DNA of 64,000 nucleotides from positions 55,037,732 to 55,101,731 of the forward strand of contig NC_071668.1 in the NCBI RefSeq assembly GCF_028554725.1, written 5' to 3'. Shown in pieces: positions 20,190-33,213 of the stretch. This stretch comes from Zeugodacus cucurbitae. Its lineage: Eukaryota; Arthropoda; Insecta; Diptera; Tephritidae. Made by a program: the position numbers and the translations under genes. The first letter of the stretch is position 1, and each line of letters starts with the position of its first letter. The notes beneath the pieces were generated by a model. That model saw nothing but the letters and a program-made list of their open reading frames with translations. It did no database searches and was not told the origin of the DNA.

Positions 20190-21400
20190 AATGGCCAGTT
20201 CACTTTTTGTATCTGTATATCTGTCATTTTTGAGAGCAAATGTTTTAGGTGTAGAAGGAAGTGTATTAAACTATTAGTGCTGTTTTACAACTGTCAGACT
20301 TTCTTAGTCAGAAGTTAGAAACATAATTAGGGCTACCTATTACATTGCTTGTCTTCACTAAAACTATTTCGCCGTTACTTTGATATCTCACTTTAAGTTG
20401 ACGGCTTATAACTGTGAATATAAGGCCCGAGCAGCTTTTGATTTTTCACAGCTGATTTTCAATGTAGTTAAGTATGCCTTGCACTCTCTTCGTACCATAC
20501 ACATATCAACGTAGGGTCCTTGTATGTCTTATAAATCCAATTATAACTTTTAAAGTAGCTTGAAGTCCGCAACTAGAAAATAAGAAACTGAAATGAAAAA
20601 CTGCAACATGAGCAACCTTCTCACGACACTGGAGACATTGCTGGAGGGGTTTGTGGCATATCAAGCCGTACATAAACCCCGCCAAGCACAAAACTAACTG
20701 TGCATGTGGTTGGTTTACTGCGGTCAAATGCTTTTGTAAGTGGGTATGTAATATACATAAGTAAGCCACTATATCTGTCTCTTTACTTTGTCCTCACTTT
20801 GTGGTCCATGTTTGTGTTTGTCATTTTGTGACTCAAAGTTTATTATATTTAGCTTATTATTACTTTGACTTTGACGCTTACGCTGCACTTTACTTCTTGC
20901 CGCTCACTCCACGCAGTAAAACCAGCAGCAGCTGACATTAATTAAAATCTAATTTGTGGTTGTTATTAGTTGAGTTTTACTGCAAGTGTACAACTGATGT
21001 GGTCACTGGCGGAGCAGTGGTTGAAGTGGTTTTTCAAATGGCCACTTGAGTGGACGTAAGCACATAAGGAGTAACGCAAATAATGATGAGCGAAAGAGAT
21101 AGACAGAGGGATTAACAAAGAGCATAACGAAAGAAAGACAAGAAGGTATAACTACTAGAAAGAGTGAGAAGATATTTGCTCAAGAAAAGTTTATAGGATA
21201 GAGTTTGGCAAAATAATTATATAGGGAAAGTACTTAACTCGTCTATAAAATGCCCATAGTTTCTACCATCACCCTCTATAAGAATTCCTAAAATCTGATG
21301 GTTAACAATATCCTTGAATTATAGGAATTGCAAATATATCTCAGCATGGACCTTATAAACTGAATGTCTCAAATAAAGAACAAGTTCATATTAAAACACA
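20190..21400. other. Unrecognised noncoding DNA
   Basis: No protein similarity on either strand. At 20930-20980 a less AT-rich stretch has several TAATT words (GACATTAATTAAAATCTAATTTG), of the kind bound by homeodomain proteins, without further support. 21060-21180 is purine-rich (GAAAGA/GAGA words). Confidence 0.5.
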
Positions 21401-21401
21401 G

Positions 21402-22000
21402 AGTGATCCATTTCGAGGTTCCCTATTTTTTAAAAGAAAAAAAAACACAGAAAATTCAAATTTATGATTATTATCATTCGAAAGAACATCCTTTGTTATT
21501 TATATTTTAAAGATTATATCATTAAAATGGCGCGGCTACATTTCAGATGGTACATTAGCATTTAGACTGGTAAGTGATAATTTTCCAGCTGTTTTGTTTC
21601 AAGACCTGCTTCAAGGCGGGATTGTCCGTATAGACTTGATACTTTACATATCCTCACAAGGAAAAATTTTAACAGTGTGATATCTCACGATCTTGGTGGC
21701 CAATCGACCTGTCTAAAACGTGAAATTATCTGCTCACCGAAGTGTTCTCTCAATAAATCCATTGATTGATGCGATGTGTGGGAAGTGGCGCTGTCTTGTA
21801 GAAACCAAATGTCGCCGAAATCGCGAGCTTCAATTTCAGGCATCAAATAGTCGATTATCTTGACGCGATAACGGTCGCCATTTACGGTTAAGTTCTCACC
21901 GGCATCATTTTTGAAGAAATATGAACCGATGATTCCAATGGGCCACAAACCGCAACAAACCGTTGTTTTTTCTGGATGAAATGGAACAATATTCTTGGAT
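21402..22000 (-). pseudogene. Mariner-like transposase pseudogene with one terminal repeat
   Basis: The minus-strand frame (21685-22053) gives TTVCCGLWPIGIIGSYFFKN, LTVNGDRYRVKIIDYLMPE, DIWFLQDSATSHTSHQSMDL and GEQIISRFRQVDWPPRS. These match mariner-family transposases (WCGLW..GIIGPYFF, WFQQDGATCHTA, GPVNWPPRSCDLTPLDFFLW). The second catalytic Asp is kept in LQDSATSH; after a stop the frame continues DITLLKFFL, keeping the third. The first catalytic Asp and the N-terminal DNA-binding domain are absent: similarity is lost above about 22000. The outer end at 21402, starting GTGATCCATTTCGAGGTTCC, fits the terminal repeat of this family from memory; the other end is missing. About one hundred residues of the C-terminus are lost between 21530 and 21610. 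Confidence 0.85.
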
Positions 22001-23185
22001 TTAGAACAATAATCTTTTAAAGGAGAACTAGAGGGCACAAGGACATTGCACATTTTGTTTTTTGGATAGATTTCCTGGAATGTATAGATCTTGGAAAGGT
22101 TTAGTAAGATTTGAACCTGATTCTTGATTGATTTATCTGGTTGGACACCAAAGTTTATTGGGATAGATTTTTGGAAAATAATTTGTTAGAATCGAACAGC
22201 TAACAGTATAAAGAGTATACTAGTATATCCCACTAAACCGAATCCCTTATATGATATACCAGGAAATATCTTCTCAACATATTAAACGCATTAATTTTTC
22301 TCCCACTGAACTGCTTAAAAAACCACCAGTGGATTATTTTTCTTACCAAATAAAAACAAGAAGTTCCATTTCAAAATTACACGCATTCGCGTTGTTTACC
22401 TTTATGAGCTTGTACTCAGCACTATTTGCAAGATTTATGAAGCTCACCTGCGCACAGCGTAACTCTAATAGCGTTACTCACTAGCGCATTTGTACCCTTG
22501 GTAGATGCTCTCGCCGCAAATTTTTTATGCACATTTCGTAGTCACAAATAGCATAACAGTAAAATTATGTGGGAAATATAATTGGGTTATGTGCGTAAAA
22601 TGAGTAATGCCAAAGGGGCTCGGTAGAGAATGCAAAAAAAAAAACGCACGAAAGCAAAAACACTTAATCTAATAATATTAAAATCTTAAATAAATATAAA
22701 AGAATGCAGGTGCATTACAGCGCTTATATAGGTCATGGTTGCTATGCGTTGAAAGTGAATTAAAATTTATGAGTGTGAAGCTTTTTACGTTTTTTCGCTG
22801 CTACTTTGCGAAATCTTACTTATTTTTTTAGAGTTATTTTTAATAACAAAATTTTATATTTTTCGTAAGTTAGAGAATTTTTAAAAGACGCTTTAGGGAA
22901 CTAATACAAATGTGGAGAGGGAGAACGAGAGAGAGAAAAAAATTCAGTACAATATACTCAAGAAATCTCATCACCTGTTCAACTCTACAACTGAAATTCC
23001 CATAAAGTCCAGCGGAAGGATCTATCCCGATATTCCACCTAACCCAATATAGCACTAGGACAGTTCAAATTAAAAAACTCTATATTGTAATATACATATT
23101 TATAATAAGGCACAAATTTTGCTACCGATTTTATTTAAAATTTTTGGTTTCTTTTCCGTACTGGAGTTCCGTGCACTACATCTGT
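22001..23185. other. Unrecognised noncoding DNA
   Basis: AT-rich, with a GAGAGGGAGAACGAGAGAGAG purine tract near 22914-22938. No reading frame with recognisable similarity and no element ends seen. Confidence 0.5.
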
Positions 23186-23189
23186 CAAC

Positions 23190-23490
23190 TGCAACTGTAA
23201 TCCGAGGCCCAGAGAAATGAGTTTCAAGCGAATCCGATGACATTTTTTAAAAAAGTGTACACTATTTGGAAAACCGACACCGGATTCGTAATTTGTGATC
23301 CCAAAAACCCCGAGAGACGAGTTTCAAGCGAATCCAATGAACTTTTAATAAAACGCTGTCCGCCATATTGTTTTTAAAGCTTATGACAACACGCTTGTCC
23401 GATAGGATTAAATAGTCGTCGGATCCGGATTCAACGATCGCAAAAATATACGGAACACATAGAAAGACCCCAAGGTCAGGACCAACTTTT
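23190..23490. repeat. Tandem repeat of about 100 bp, GAGTTTCAAGCGAATCC family
   Basis: Two clear units: GAGTTTCAAGCGAATCCGATGA at 23219 and the same with CAATGA at 23319, each followed by ACTTTT/CATTTTTTAA and a GTCC/GTAC..CCAT-like stretch. CCGGATTCGTAATTTGTGATC (23280) and CCGGATTCAACGATCGCAAAA (23424) mark the other half of the unit, and a faded start lies near 23199. I recall similar satellite-like repeats in other insects. The 93-codon minus frame over it is a by-product. Confidence 0.7.
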
Positions 23491-26400
23491 TTTCTTATAT
23501 GTTCTAAAATTAGCCGAAATCCGCCATAAAGAGAAATTCGCAAATATATCGATTACTACGCCATCTGTCGAGTAATTTAGGATGATCCTGTAACAAATGA
23601 ACAATAAATTTGAAACTTGCAGAAGTCAATTCTACATTAACTTACTTAATGACCAAAAACGTCTTCCTTATAACTTCTTATTTTGGCAGACTTAGAGGCA
23701 ACTCAAACTTTCCATACCGAAAAATGCAAATATTTGCTTCAAGTTGTCTCATTGTCAAAAAAGCTATTTATTTGAATGCTAAAGAGAACGTAAAATTGTA
23801 CAGAAACTTTAAAGCTCCTTCAACTTGTCAAATAGGTCGCCACCAAGCATATCAGACGCTGCCACGAATACGAAAATTTTTACCATTTCTTTGTTTTACA
23901 ACGCTACCCATGCAAATGTGGGTGCCAAATAAATATGAAACCACTGCAACATGCCACAATGCCTGCAGCAGCGCACAGCTGAGACATCTACAATACCGCA
24001 GGATCATGTGCGCCCAACAAGAACCACGCCTCCTCCACCCAACAACATGTTATTGTCATTAGAATCGAGCAGAGAAAATGTGCAAATTTAAAGTGTGACT
24101 TGAAAGGTGGAGAGAACAGTAGGCACTAGAAGAGTGGGGCGTAAAGTTGTCACTCGTTTGTATAGGTATGTGTATGTTGGGTACTTAAATAAGTTGCATG
24201 CAACCAAATGCCAACCAACTAACTAAAACAGCAACCAATTCAGCTTGTTGTTAGAGCGGCAGTTTCTGGTCTGGCGTCGCATGTAAAGGGTGTATTTTCT
24301 GAGGCGTTAATATTTGTTAATCTCAAATAAACTACAAACGTTTAATATTAGCAGTAGTGTATTAAAAAGACCATCCGTCTTAGTCTAGTCTTGCCTCATA
24401 ACTGCCTTTCAACCTCAACCATTCACTGACTTGACCCAAATGGTTTCCTTTCTTCATCTGCATTCGACGTCATCCCAATAAAGTTATCGTTTTAAGACCT
24501 CTTGAAAATATTTAGCTGCTACATTTTGATAAGGGCAACCGGAAACTCAAGAAAATCAAGCCTCCAGTGCTCACCTTTGATGGTAATTCTGGCTCCCTCT
24601 TCAGCATACAGTAACTTTTTCAGGAGGCAAGGGGGTCTGAGGAGACTCTACGGCATAGCTCAACGTCTAATATGGCAATGCTGGTGGAGATCATTTTGAA
24701 TATATATTATGTCAGTCCTTTAAGCCGGAAATGCCCCTCATGTGAGTTTACTTCGACAGTTAGTTTGATAGCTACCACTGTCCAATCTCTAAACCTCCAA
24801 AAGAACACCCTTTAGAGGAGTATTAAATACGTATAGCCCTATGAATGGGTTCATTGTTGATGTGTGTTGTAGTTGGAAAACTTTTGCCTATGTAATTCAA
24901 ACAAAAAGCAACGGGTTTCTAAAACACACCACATACAGTTAAACAACACAGAATTGCATGTGTAGGCAAATGAGCACCTCTACCGAATGTTAGACAGATA
25001 GAAGACGAACGTATTCAATGGTAGGTAGTGCAGATGGCACCCGCATGTATGCAACAATGAAAGCAGAATATATATTTAATAGCATAAGTTGAGCCGAGTT
25101 GAGTTTGAGTAGCGGCATTGAGCCGAGCTGCGCCGGGTCGTGCAGCACGATGGCACAATAAGCGATCACAATTTCTGCCAAAAACTTTACGAGCAACGCC
25201 TTTGAGGACTGTGAGCCTACTGCTGCCCCACCACAATTCAGCCTAAATGTAGGCAACAGCTTATGAAGTGACAGGCATGCGAGTGTGTGACCCGTAGAAG
25301 CGTCGGAGTTGTATGAAGCAGAACTCAATTTGAACTCAGCCACGAAACTCAATTTAGTCAAATTCGTATTCTTCTTCGACCGACAACTTATTTAATATCA
25401 CTGAGGGATATGCAGGAGCAATTGTTTGGCAGCTTTTGCGTTTCATATTTAGTTGTATTTGCGGTTTAGACTTTTTATTTGTGGAAAAGTGTAGCGAAGC
25501 AACAATGCGACAGCTGCTGAAAACAATAAAGATAATGATGATAATAACAATAATAAACACTAAAAGAACTTTAATCGTCTATGGATAAAGTTGACGATAA
25601 ACGACAGCTGAAAACGGTTAATAGGGAATTAGGTGGGGTTGTTGATGTTGCCAGAAGTGGACAGTGAGTTAATGTGGTAAGAAATTTGTTAAATGTCTTA
25701 AAAAAGACCTCTGAAGTGAGATGATCGGATTCTAAAAGAGATTTGGAAGAAGCGACTTAATTTCTAGCTCTGTTAGTTACTTAACCGAGATTGTTCTTAA
25801 GCTTACAAGTCGACTTAGAACTTCCAAAGAATTTTTCGACAAATCCTCCAGAGATTTCAAAAACAACTGCATCCAATTTCCCTCGGAACAATAGAACTTC
25901 TAGAAGACCACAAGAGATATTAATAACGGTGTTTTTAGACAAATCTATTGGTAATTTTAATTGAGTTTTTCATGTAAAAACAATGTGAGATAAATATGCT
26001 CACATCTAAAGACAAACAATGGCCGGACTGCATGAGATTAAGACGAAATTTATTAACAATCTTTGAGGTATTTTGTTAAGCTACTATCTTGAGAGAAAGA
26101 CGGACTTAAAAGAGACAAGGTAATATTAAATACGGCACAATAACTCTGAGAACTTTTAGAAGAGAAGTAGGAACTGAATAAGAAAAACGATTTCGTTAAC
26201 CATCGTAGAAAACAAAAACACATATTTGCGTCAAAGTCGTCATCGCTCCAAAGTTACTGAATATGTAAGAAGTAAAATAAATATTAAAATTGTGAAAAGA
26301 ATGACTGACAAAGCAGTATAAAACACAAGCATTATCCCCAGAAGCATTCTCGATTTAAATGCACCCGAACATTGAACAAGTAGGAAAGAGAGCAAAGGTA

Positions 26401-26884
26401 GTACACAAGCTTTGCATAATCTTATTTAAGCTGCAAGAGAGGGGTTAGGTGGTATTTGTTACGAAGTACTTGGATGAGCTATGGCACAAAGAAATATATG
26501 TACTTCTGCAAAGTATAGAATAAGTATATTTTGCTATTTGAATGCATTGTTGAAGAGCTCACGGCACATATTTATAAGCCTGATGGCTCAGACTTAGTAT
26601 TATGTACGGTAAGTAAATAAGAAGGATACGGAGAGAATATGAGAAATTATACATATATTTCTAAGTATATACGTGGGTTTTTTTTACATATTAATATGAA
26701 ATATCAATTTAATAAGAGTTGAAATGGACAATAACGCCTTGAAGAAAAAATTTAAAATAAATAGTTCAAATATATTTATTTCAACGAAAATCGGTACAGA
26801 AAAAATATTCCAGTGAAAACAAATATTATATATTTTATTTTTGATATGTTTGTATAATCTTTTACTAGAACAACACTGACAGTT
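23491..26884. other. Unrecognised noncoding DNA
   Basis: Frames of 60-150 codons at 23610-24062 and 24990-25361 have no similarity I recognise and lack clear coding composition. A GATAATGATGATAATAACAATAATAA run lies near 25530-25556. No element ends found. Confidence 0.5.
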
Positions 26885-27280
26885 TCCGGTTTTGAGATAT
26901 TGAGGTTAAACTTACACGCGCGCTTAAAAGTATACTCCAAATTAGGTTCTTAGTGGTTATTGCTATATATTTCGGTACTAATATGTAAGTAAGTAGAATT
27001 CCTTAACTTTTAAGACTTTTATATTGATTTTGAGACATACACAAGATATACACATATACACTTCGTACTGATCCGCGCGCTAAAAAGAAGGCAACAAATT
27101 TATTATGATATATATATATTATTATTATATTCTTAGTGGTTAATCATATCGCATTCTGATCAGATAGTTATAAAGAAGAGTTAAACATTTAAAATTGTCG
27201 TATAGCTTTTAATCTTGAGATAATCCTTTCCAGTATACAAACACGCGCGCTTAAAAGTATACTACAAATTAGCAACTAAG
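26885..27280. repeat. Three-unit tandem repeat of about 160 bp
   Basis: CGCGCGC followed by TTAAAAGTATAC-like sequence and a CAAATT word recurs at 26917, 27074 and 27244 (spacings 157 and 170). Before each lies a TTTTGAGATA-like word (26890, 27027, 27210), and TTCTTAGTGGTTA follows units 1 and 2 (26948, 27130). Units 1 and 3 are the closest match over about 30 bases. CG runs of this kind are otherwise rare in the surrounding AT-rich DNA. Confidence 0.75.
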
Positions 27281-28835
27281 TATTTATTACTGGAAATTTG
27301 GGATCTGTTAGGTATGTTGTTGCCTTAAAACTTTAATAGTGTTACTTCTCTCAGTTTTACCGTGCCATACTCCTTCCATTTCTCACCTCTCGAACATATT
27401 TTTATCCCCATCAAACAAGCAGCAAGTGTCCGCCCTCATCGAATTGTTGCAAAGTCACAATGACACCCAAGTTTCCACAAGCAATGACAGTTGCAACAAA
27501 AGAGCGAAAAGAAAAGTAAGGTAAGTGAAAACAGCAACAACAGTTAGTGTAATACTATGTTGCTATTTATAAAAGTAGGTTAATAATGTTAGAACTTTTC
27601 TTATACAGTAAACAATGCAATGAGCATGTTTTCCAACTACCTGCCCACTATCTACGAGTACCTATGTATATGTAAGTAAGAAAATGAAATTGGTATAAAA
27701 TTCGAAAAGTACGGAAATGAAATAAGTGAAAAAATCGCATTAGTGCTGTAATGAGATATGTTCTATAAGTATGAACTGTATTTAGCTGCAAATAGCAAAT
27801 GAGCAGCGAAAATGTAGAAAATCTGCCAAAGTGATTGAGTTCTTGAGTTTTGTTTACTGAATTATAAATAAAATTGCTCGAGTTTTGCTTGTTATTGCCG
27901 TGCACTTACAGTAATAAGACTTTTACTGCTTTTAATTATATGCCAATTAGCTAATGAGATGATGTCTTGAAGATAATCTAAACTTGTTTGGTAGTTGTTT
28001 TGACAAAATTACTTTTAAACGGAAGTATTTGTTTTAGAAACTCAAAGATAGTCGAAGCTCTCACTTTATGTTAGGGTCATGAAAATGATTGACAAGATCA
28101 GAAAAATCTCATATGCCATCTAGATCGTAAAAAACAGTGTTGCTTATAGCTTATCTTCTTCTAAAAAGATTGGACTAATAGATATTGAGCTAATAGATAT
28201 AGATATACAAATAAATATAATTTAAAAGCTCAGCAGAACTAAAAACATTTTTCTTGATACAGATCCTTATTGCTATTGTTGTAGTAGGCATAAAACATTT
28301 CCTAAATAGTTTGGAAAACACTATAGAATTGGCAGCCTTTGCCAAATATAAAACCTATTATAATCCAGTTACGTTGGATATTACAGAGTCATGAGATCAA
28401 ACGGTATAATTATCGAAATAGATGCTATTACACCTGGTTGCTTTTTCTATTAGATGTGGCAAGGCAATCGTAAAGGATTTTTTTACCTCAAATACACAGT
28501 GTTTAACGATAATGGCGGAGGTTGAGCCACACAGAAAAGGTAGTCGGATGAGCGGTTATGCGAGGAGTAATGTCAGAGTAAAATCTTGAAAAGTAGAATA
28601 TGAAGGATAACTTGAACTATAAGTATGCCACTACTAACTATTTGAATTCCACAACAGCATCGCTCGAAGTTTTACAATTGTAGATTTATTTGTGAAATGT
28701 AGTCTGTGAGGCAGTTCATCTTCAAACATATCTTTACTAGGTTGGCGACCCAGCAGCTAAATTGCACCATCAGCTGAAATAGGTATAGTACACTGTTTTT
28801 GCAAGTCATCTGCGAACAAAATGGTCGAATTCCAA
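27281..28835. other. Unrecognised noncoding DNA
   Basis: AT-rich; small duplications such as CTAATAGATAT at 28176 and 28190. No coding similarity on either strand. Confidence 0.5.
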
Positions 28836-28839
28836 CTTA

Positions 28840-29345
28840 ATTGACCTTGTCTGACCTCTATCAGAGAGCTGATCATTCACTCGGATAGTAGAGCGGCGAT
28901 CCTGGTTATGTGCTCGCTGACTGTTCGCCCAAAACTTGGCCAGGAGTGCTTAGCATCTCTATCAATTACTTCCAGCTACTTTAATATAAGACTCGTTTAG
29001 GTCCCAGACCATACCGGTATCGTTGGAAACTGCAAAGCCGATGAGCTTCCACGTAAGGGATCCACTGAGCTATATATATGCTTTTAGTAAGGTTCCCATC
29101 GTCGTAAGGTTAGGAGTCAGTACTGGCCACTGTCCGATGGAGTTACATGCCGTGAGGCTAAATATCCTAACGTATGCAAATTGCCAAAGTTGCTTGGAAG
29201 AAAGAGAGATCGAGAAATCAAAAAACTTTCTCATTCATTGTTCAGCTTTCTCTAGATTGCGACTAAAACTGCGACTGGCTTTAGGTGTCCAATTGAGATA
29301 TACTGTGGTAGAGGTAATCAGTTCCTTTAACCTTACATAACCTAC
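28840..29345 (+). mobile_element. LINE 3' end (I/LOA-like group) with RNase H remnant
   Basis: Plus-strand pieces give the RNase H signature IHSDSRAAI (catalytic Asp) and VWVPDHTGIVGNCKADEL (His and Asp kept), then, from 29110, TGHCPMELHAVRLNILTYAN, CQSCLEEREIEKSKNFLIHC and SAFSRLRLK, the Cys-rich C-terminal region. A short 3' UTR ends in TTTAACCTTACATAACC at 29345. The RNase H part and the C-terminal part lie in different frames, with a deletion or decay between 29050 and 29110. The closest relative in this window is the minus-strand copy at 46828-47410, with GHCPM.LHAV.LNIL.. ANCQSC in common. Confidence 0.85.
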
Positions 29346-31435
29346 TCCCAAACACCAAAATTAGAGTTATTCGCCACATATCAACAGTTTGTCTAACGTC
29401 TATATAGGTATGAAAAACGGTACGCAACTCAAGGTTTTTACGTTTTAATTGTCTTATTAAATTATTAAATTCAACATTTCTAGAATATTGTCCTAAATTT
29501 CACAGTCGATCCGTGCAATAGTTTTGCAGATCTAGTTTGAAAACCTTGAGGGCTCACGGCTAGGTTTATTTTCATCCAAAACTTAAAAACTGGTTAATTT
29601 CTCGAGAACAACTGAACCGATCTCGATGAAACATTAGAGAACAAGAACAAGTCTTGGATAAACAATTTAAAAGACTAAGATGCAATTAAACATTAACCCT
29701 TCCTTCCTTTCTTAAAACCTTTATCAAAGTTCAATCAATTAACATAATTTTGGGAACGTGGATGCTTTAAGCGTTTAAGGTTTAAGTCATAATTAGGTTT
29801 TCAGTCTAGAAAACATGAAAAATGTCTGCTTCATGCTTCTATCCGTTCTTTGGGTGAATACTTAAGCTTATTTCAAAGCTGCAACTGTTCAAAATGATAT
29901 AGGTAAAGCTTCCTTCGATAGAGTATTTGCTTGTTAAATATAAAAAAAAATATGATAAACACTTTTATTGACGTTTAAATGAGAACCATATGGAAATTTG
30001 TTCGTACCTGATAACTATACGACTTTCCAACTTTCTTTTCCATATAAAATTCTTTATATTTAGCTTGTCTTCTCAACCATATAAAATCGTAAAAAATTCC
30101 CCATTACTTTGATTAAACGTAAACACATTTATTACATTGCAGTAAAACAATTAATTTACTTGAACGGCAATGAACCACGTACGCCATTAAATTGCCGCCA
30201 ACTGTAGTGGTCATACAAGATTTAATTATTTTCTGGAATTTCGCACACACAATTACATTTTGATTAAATACTTCTAATGACCAGTTTCTTATAGGCTTTC
30301 ATAAGCTCGTTGCTTGCTTTGCATATGGTATATTGGTCATTTGTTTCACTCGTTTTGTGGTGATTGGTGCGGAGAGAGTGACTCGATAGGGCTACACACT
30401 GGTTGCGCATTTGAATGCTTCTTGAATACAGATAAATATCTAGATATCCGACGTAGATGAATCTGTATGTACATATACATATAAGAGCTCACTCATTTCT
30501 AGGCAAATTAGGAAACTGCCTGCTACGGAGTGGTTAATCTGTACACTGACCAATCATTTGTTGTTTAATACAATGCCTAGTCGACTTGGAAGAGCCTATT
30601 CTCTATGTAACAAATATGCTGGAAATGTGTTAGTACGATATGTGCAGGCCAACGATATTGCATACTTGACTGCCTATGTGCTGTAGGTAATCTAACGGTC
30701 TATTATTGCAAAACAACGAAATACTCTCGTAATTTGGTACATTTGCGGAGGCGGTGGAGAATTACGAAGGTCTGACAATAAGACAATACCAACTGCACTT
30801 CACCATGTCACTCTTTCTTTCTTTCTCTCACACTCTCTCTACTCACCAACGATCCACCCTCTCATTGTTGATTCACATAGGCATTTTAAAGCATTAAATA
30901 CGCACGCACTGCCGAAAGCCCTTCACCGACGCACACACTGACTACTTCATTACTAATAAATTCAACAGCTCGTAGGCGGCTAGTCACGAGGGTTTGTGTC
31001 GCCTATACAAAAATTGCACCCTTGGACTCTTTGGCTGACTGTCTGTCGGCCTGACTGCCGGTTACCGGCGTGTACAACAACGCAGCGCGTAAAGTGGTAT
31101 TCGTCGTAAAAAACAACAGGTATTGTGTAACAGTATAATGGGGCTCACAGTGTATACAACGGGCCTCCCTGTAGCTGCAGGCTAGAAAATCATGGCACAC
31201 GCAAAAAGGAGTTAATTAAGCAGAACTTTGTTTACTTCCCATTCATCTGGCATAAATAAGTTGTTGCATTACAATGGAACAAAGGAAATAAAGTTTGTTG
31301 ATTAAAGACACATAAGTTCGAAAAACAACAAAAAGATTTACGCAAAAAATACAAAAACAAATTTAATTAATGAAACACCAAAATTCACAGAGAAATTTGG
31401 AATTGAAGTAGTGGAAAAATCAAACAAGTAAAGAG
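29346..31435. other. Unrecognised noncoding DNA
   Basis: AT-rich up to about 30300, then less AT-rich. A pyrimidine tract CTCTTTCTTTCTTTCTCTCA lies at 30811-30850. The 65-codon minus frame at 31003-31200 matches nothing known. Confidence 0.5.
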
Positions 31436-31439
31436 GTGT

Positions 31440-31930
31440 AAAGTTCGACCAGATTATATAATATAACATATTGACCGATATATACAGTTGGATATTGGGC
31501 TAGAGGAAAGAAAACGACAATATTTTAAAGAGAATATTTGAATTTAATAATAATTTTAATAGTTATTTGATTTAACTTTTGTAAAAGTAAAGAATCTGAA
31601 AAAAATCTATACTGTTTTATATGGGAAGTAGGCGTAACTATAATCCGATTTCGTCCGATTTCAAACGGTAATATAAGGATATTAGGATAGTGATATACAT
31701 CGAATTTGGTTCAAATTTGTCGAGTAGTTACTGAGTTCTGATAGATTCCACCTAAAAGTGGATAGTGCCATACTCATTCTACAACTATTAAATCGTTATA
31801 TGCCCGCTACTGTAGTACTTTTAAGGCTAATTAATTTTTTTAGTCACTTTCGTCAAGCTTTTACTGCACTTTAAGTAGTTCTAAGCATATTCTTTGGAGA
31901 TGGGCGTGATTATTTATTGTTAGATTTCAC
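31440..31930. repeat. Dispersed noncoding repeat, GGAAGTAGGCGTAACTA type
   Basis: Contains GGGAAGTAGGCGTAACTATA, TCCGATTTCGTCCGATTTC, GAATTTGGTTCAAATTTGTC and GAGTAGTTACTGAGTTCTGA. From memory this ordered set (..GGGAAGTAGGCGTGGTTAT..TCCGATTTC..AAATTTGGTT..CGAGTAGTTCCTGAGAT) is a frequent noncoding repeat in higher flies, of unknown element origin. Related words are at 15350-15545 and, antisense, near 50280. Confidence 0.5.
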
Positions 31931-33025
31931 ACAACTTTACAATGTACCATGATGTGTTAAACAAATGGTTCAACTAAGTTTGGTTGATTTACTAGTTAAT
32001 AACATAAGAACATAAAATATATTAGAAAGCAGGGTGACACCCACTTTGAAATAGTTGAAACCACATAAAGTTCTCTGGACTGTAACCCCATGTTTCAAAC
32101 TTATATTTGTAACTTAAGTGGCGATTGTTATGTTGTCATGTGGGCGTAGGTTCAATTCCATCGTCGGCAATACCACATCTTTCATGGTACTATCTGGTAT
32201 TATTGCGCAGACATTTGGACATGCATCCGGAAATCAATTAATCCCGTCAAAATTTTTATATCCATATATAACTCTAACAACATATATCTCGTTTAGCTCT
32301 AGATTTTAAAACACCCGTTAGTTGAGATTTTGCTAAACTGTGAGAATTATGGGGAGAGTAGATCCACAATCGCAAAAGCAGTATTAAATTAACAAGAATA
32401 ATAACTCAGTTCGTTTTTATAACAAATAGATTTGGGGCTGGTCCAGTGGGACTGACTTTCAAAAGAAAATCAAAATAAATAAGAAGAAATGAAAAATGTT
32501 CAAATTGCATTCCCCACCATCGTTAACCTTAGGCCTTTCGTCGATTAATTTGAAATGTACATACGTAAGTACCATCTACTGTGACAGCATGACATGTGTC
32601 ACCATATGCATATGCAGGGCGTTTGTTGATAATTTTCTTTGTTGAGCTTGTTAACTAACTGATTACAGTTACATATATACATGAAACATATGTGTTGCTG
32701 TTATTTTGATAAATAAAAAGTCCACTGCTTAAGTAAACAAATGCCGACTTCTTGTATGATGTGATTAATCTCACTGTTGGCGCGCAATTCATTAATCTTA
32801 ATGCAATCACTCACACAACGGGCACGACAAGAAAATGTAAATAATGCAAATTGAAAGAAAAGCAAACAGAGAAGACGCCCACGAATGTTGACGGGAGAAA
32901 TGGAAGATGAAGAAATTAATTCACACACTTTGAATTAACGGTGACATACTTGAAATTAGCTGAAATTGCATTAAGAATTGTTAGTCAAACCTGTCTTGGA
33001 CGGACTCTCAACGTCGAGTGATTTT
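31931..33025. other. Unrecognised noncoding DNA
   Basis: No recognised element or gene. A TTCAATTCC word at 32149 resembles a tRNA T-loop but no cloverleaf can be made. Confidence 0.5.
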
Positions 33026-33030
33026 TGTCA

Positions 33031-33126
33031 GAGGTGTCCGCCTAAGAGAGGGGTATTTGTTTTAAAAATTGTACTTAGTGCATGAAAACTTATCTGCTCA
33101 AGGGAGGTGTCCGTCTAACAGAAGTG
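33031..33126. repeat. GAGGTGTCCGYCTAA direct repeat
   Basis: GAGGTGTCCGCCTAAGAGAG at 33031 and GAGGTGTCCGTCTAACAGAA at 33104, about 73 bases apart. The wording recalls the repeated ends of pogo/Tigger-type DNA transposons, but there is no transposase here and the assignment is weak. Confidence 0.5.
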
Positions 33127-33213
33127 CGTTTGAAGAAGTTTCTTTGTATATGAGTAATACTAAGAACAAATGTTAAGATCTTATTGGGACCACATGGTAT
33201 GTATTTTTTCTAT

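Noticed and set aside
32118..32175. tRNA-like GGTTCAATTCC box at 32147
   Set aside because: The T-arm pairs only three of five bases and no acceptor or anticodon stem can be formed around it.
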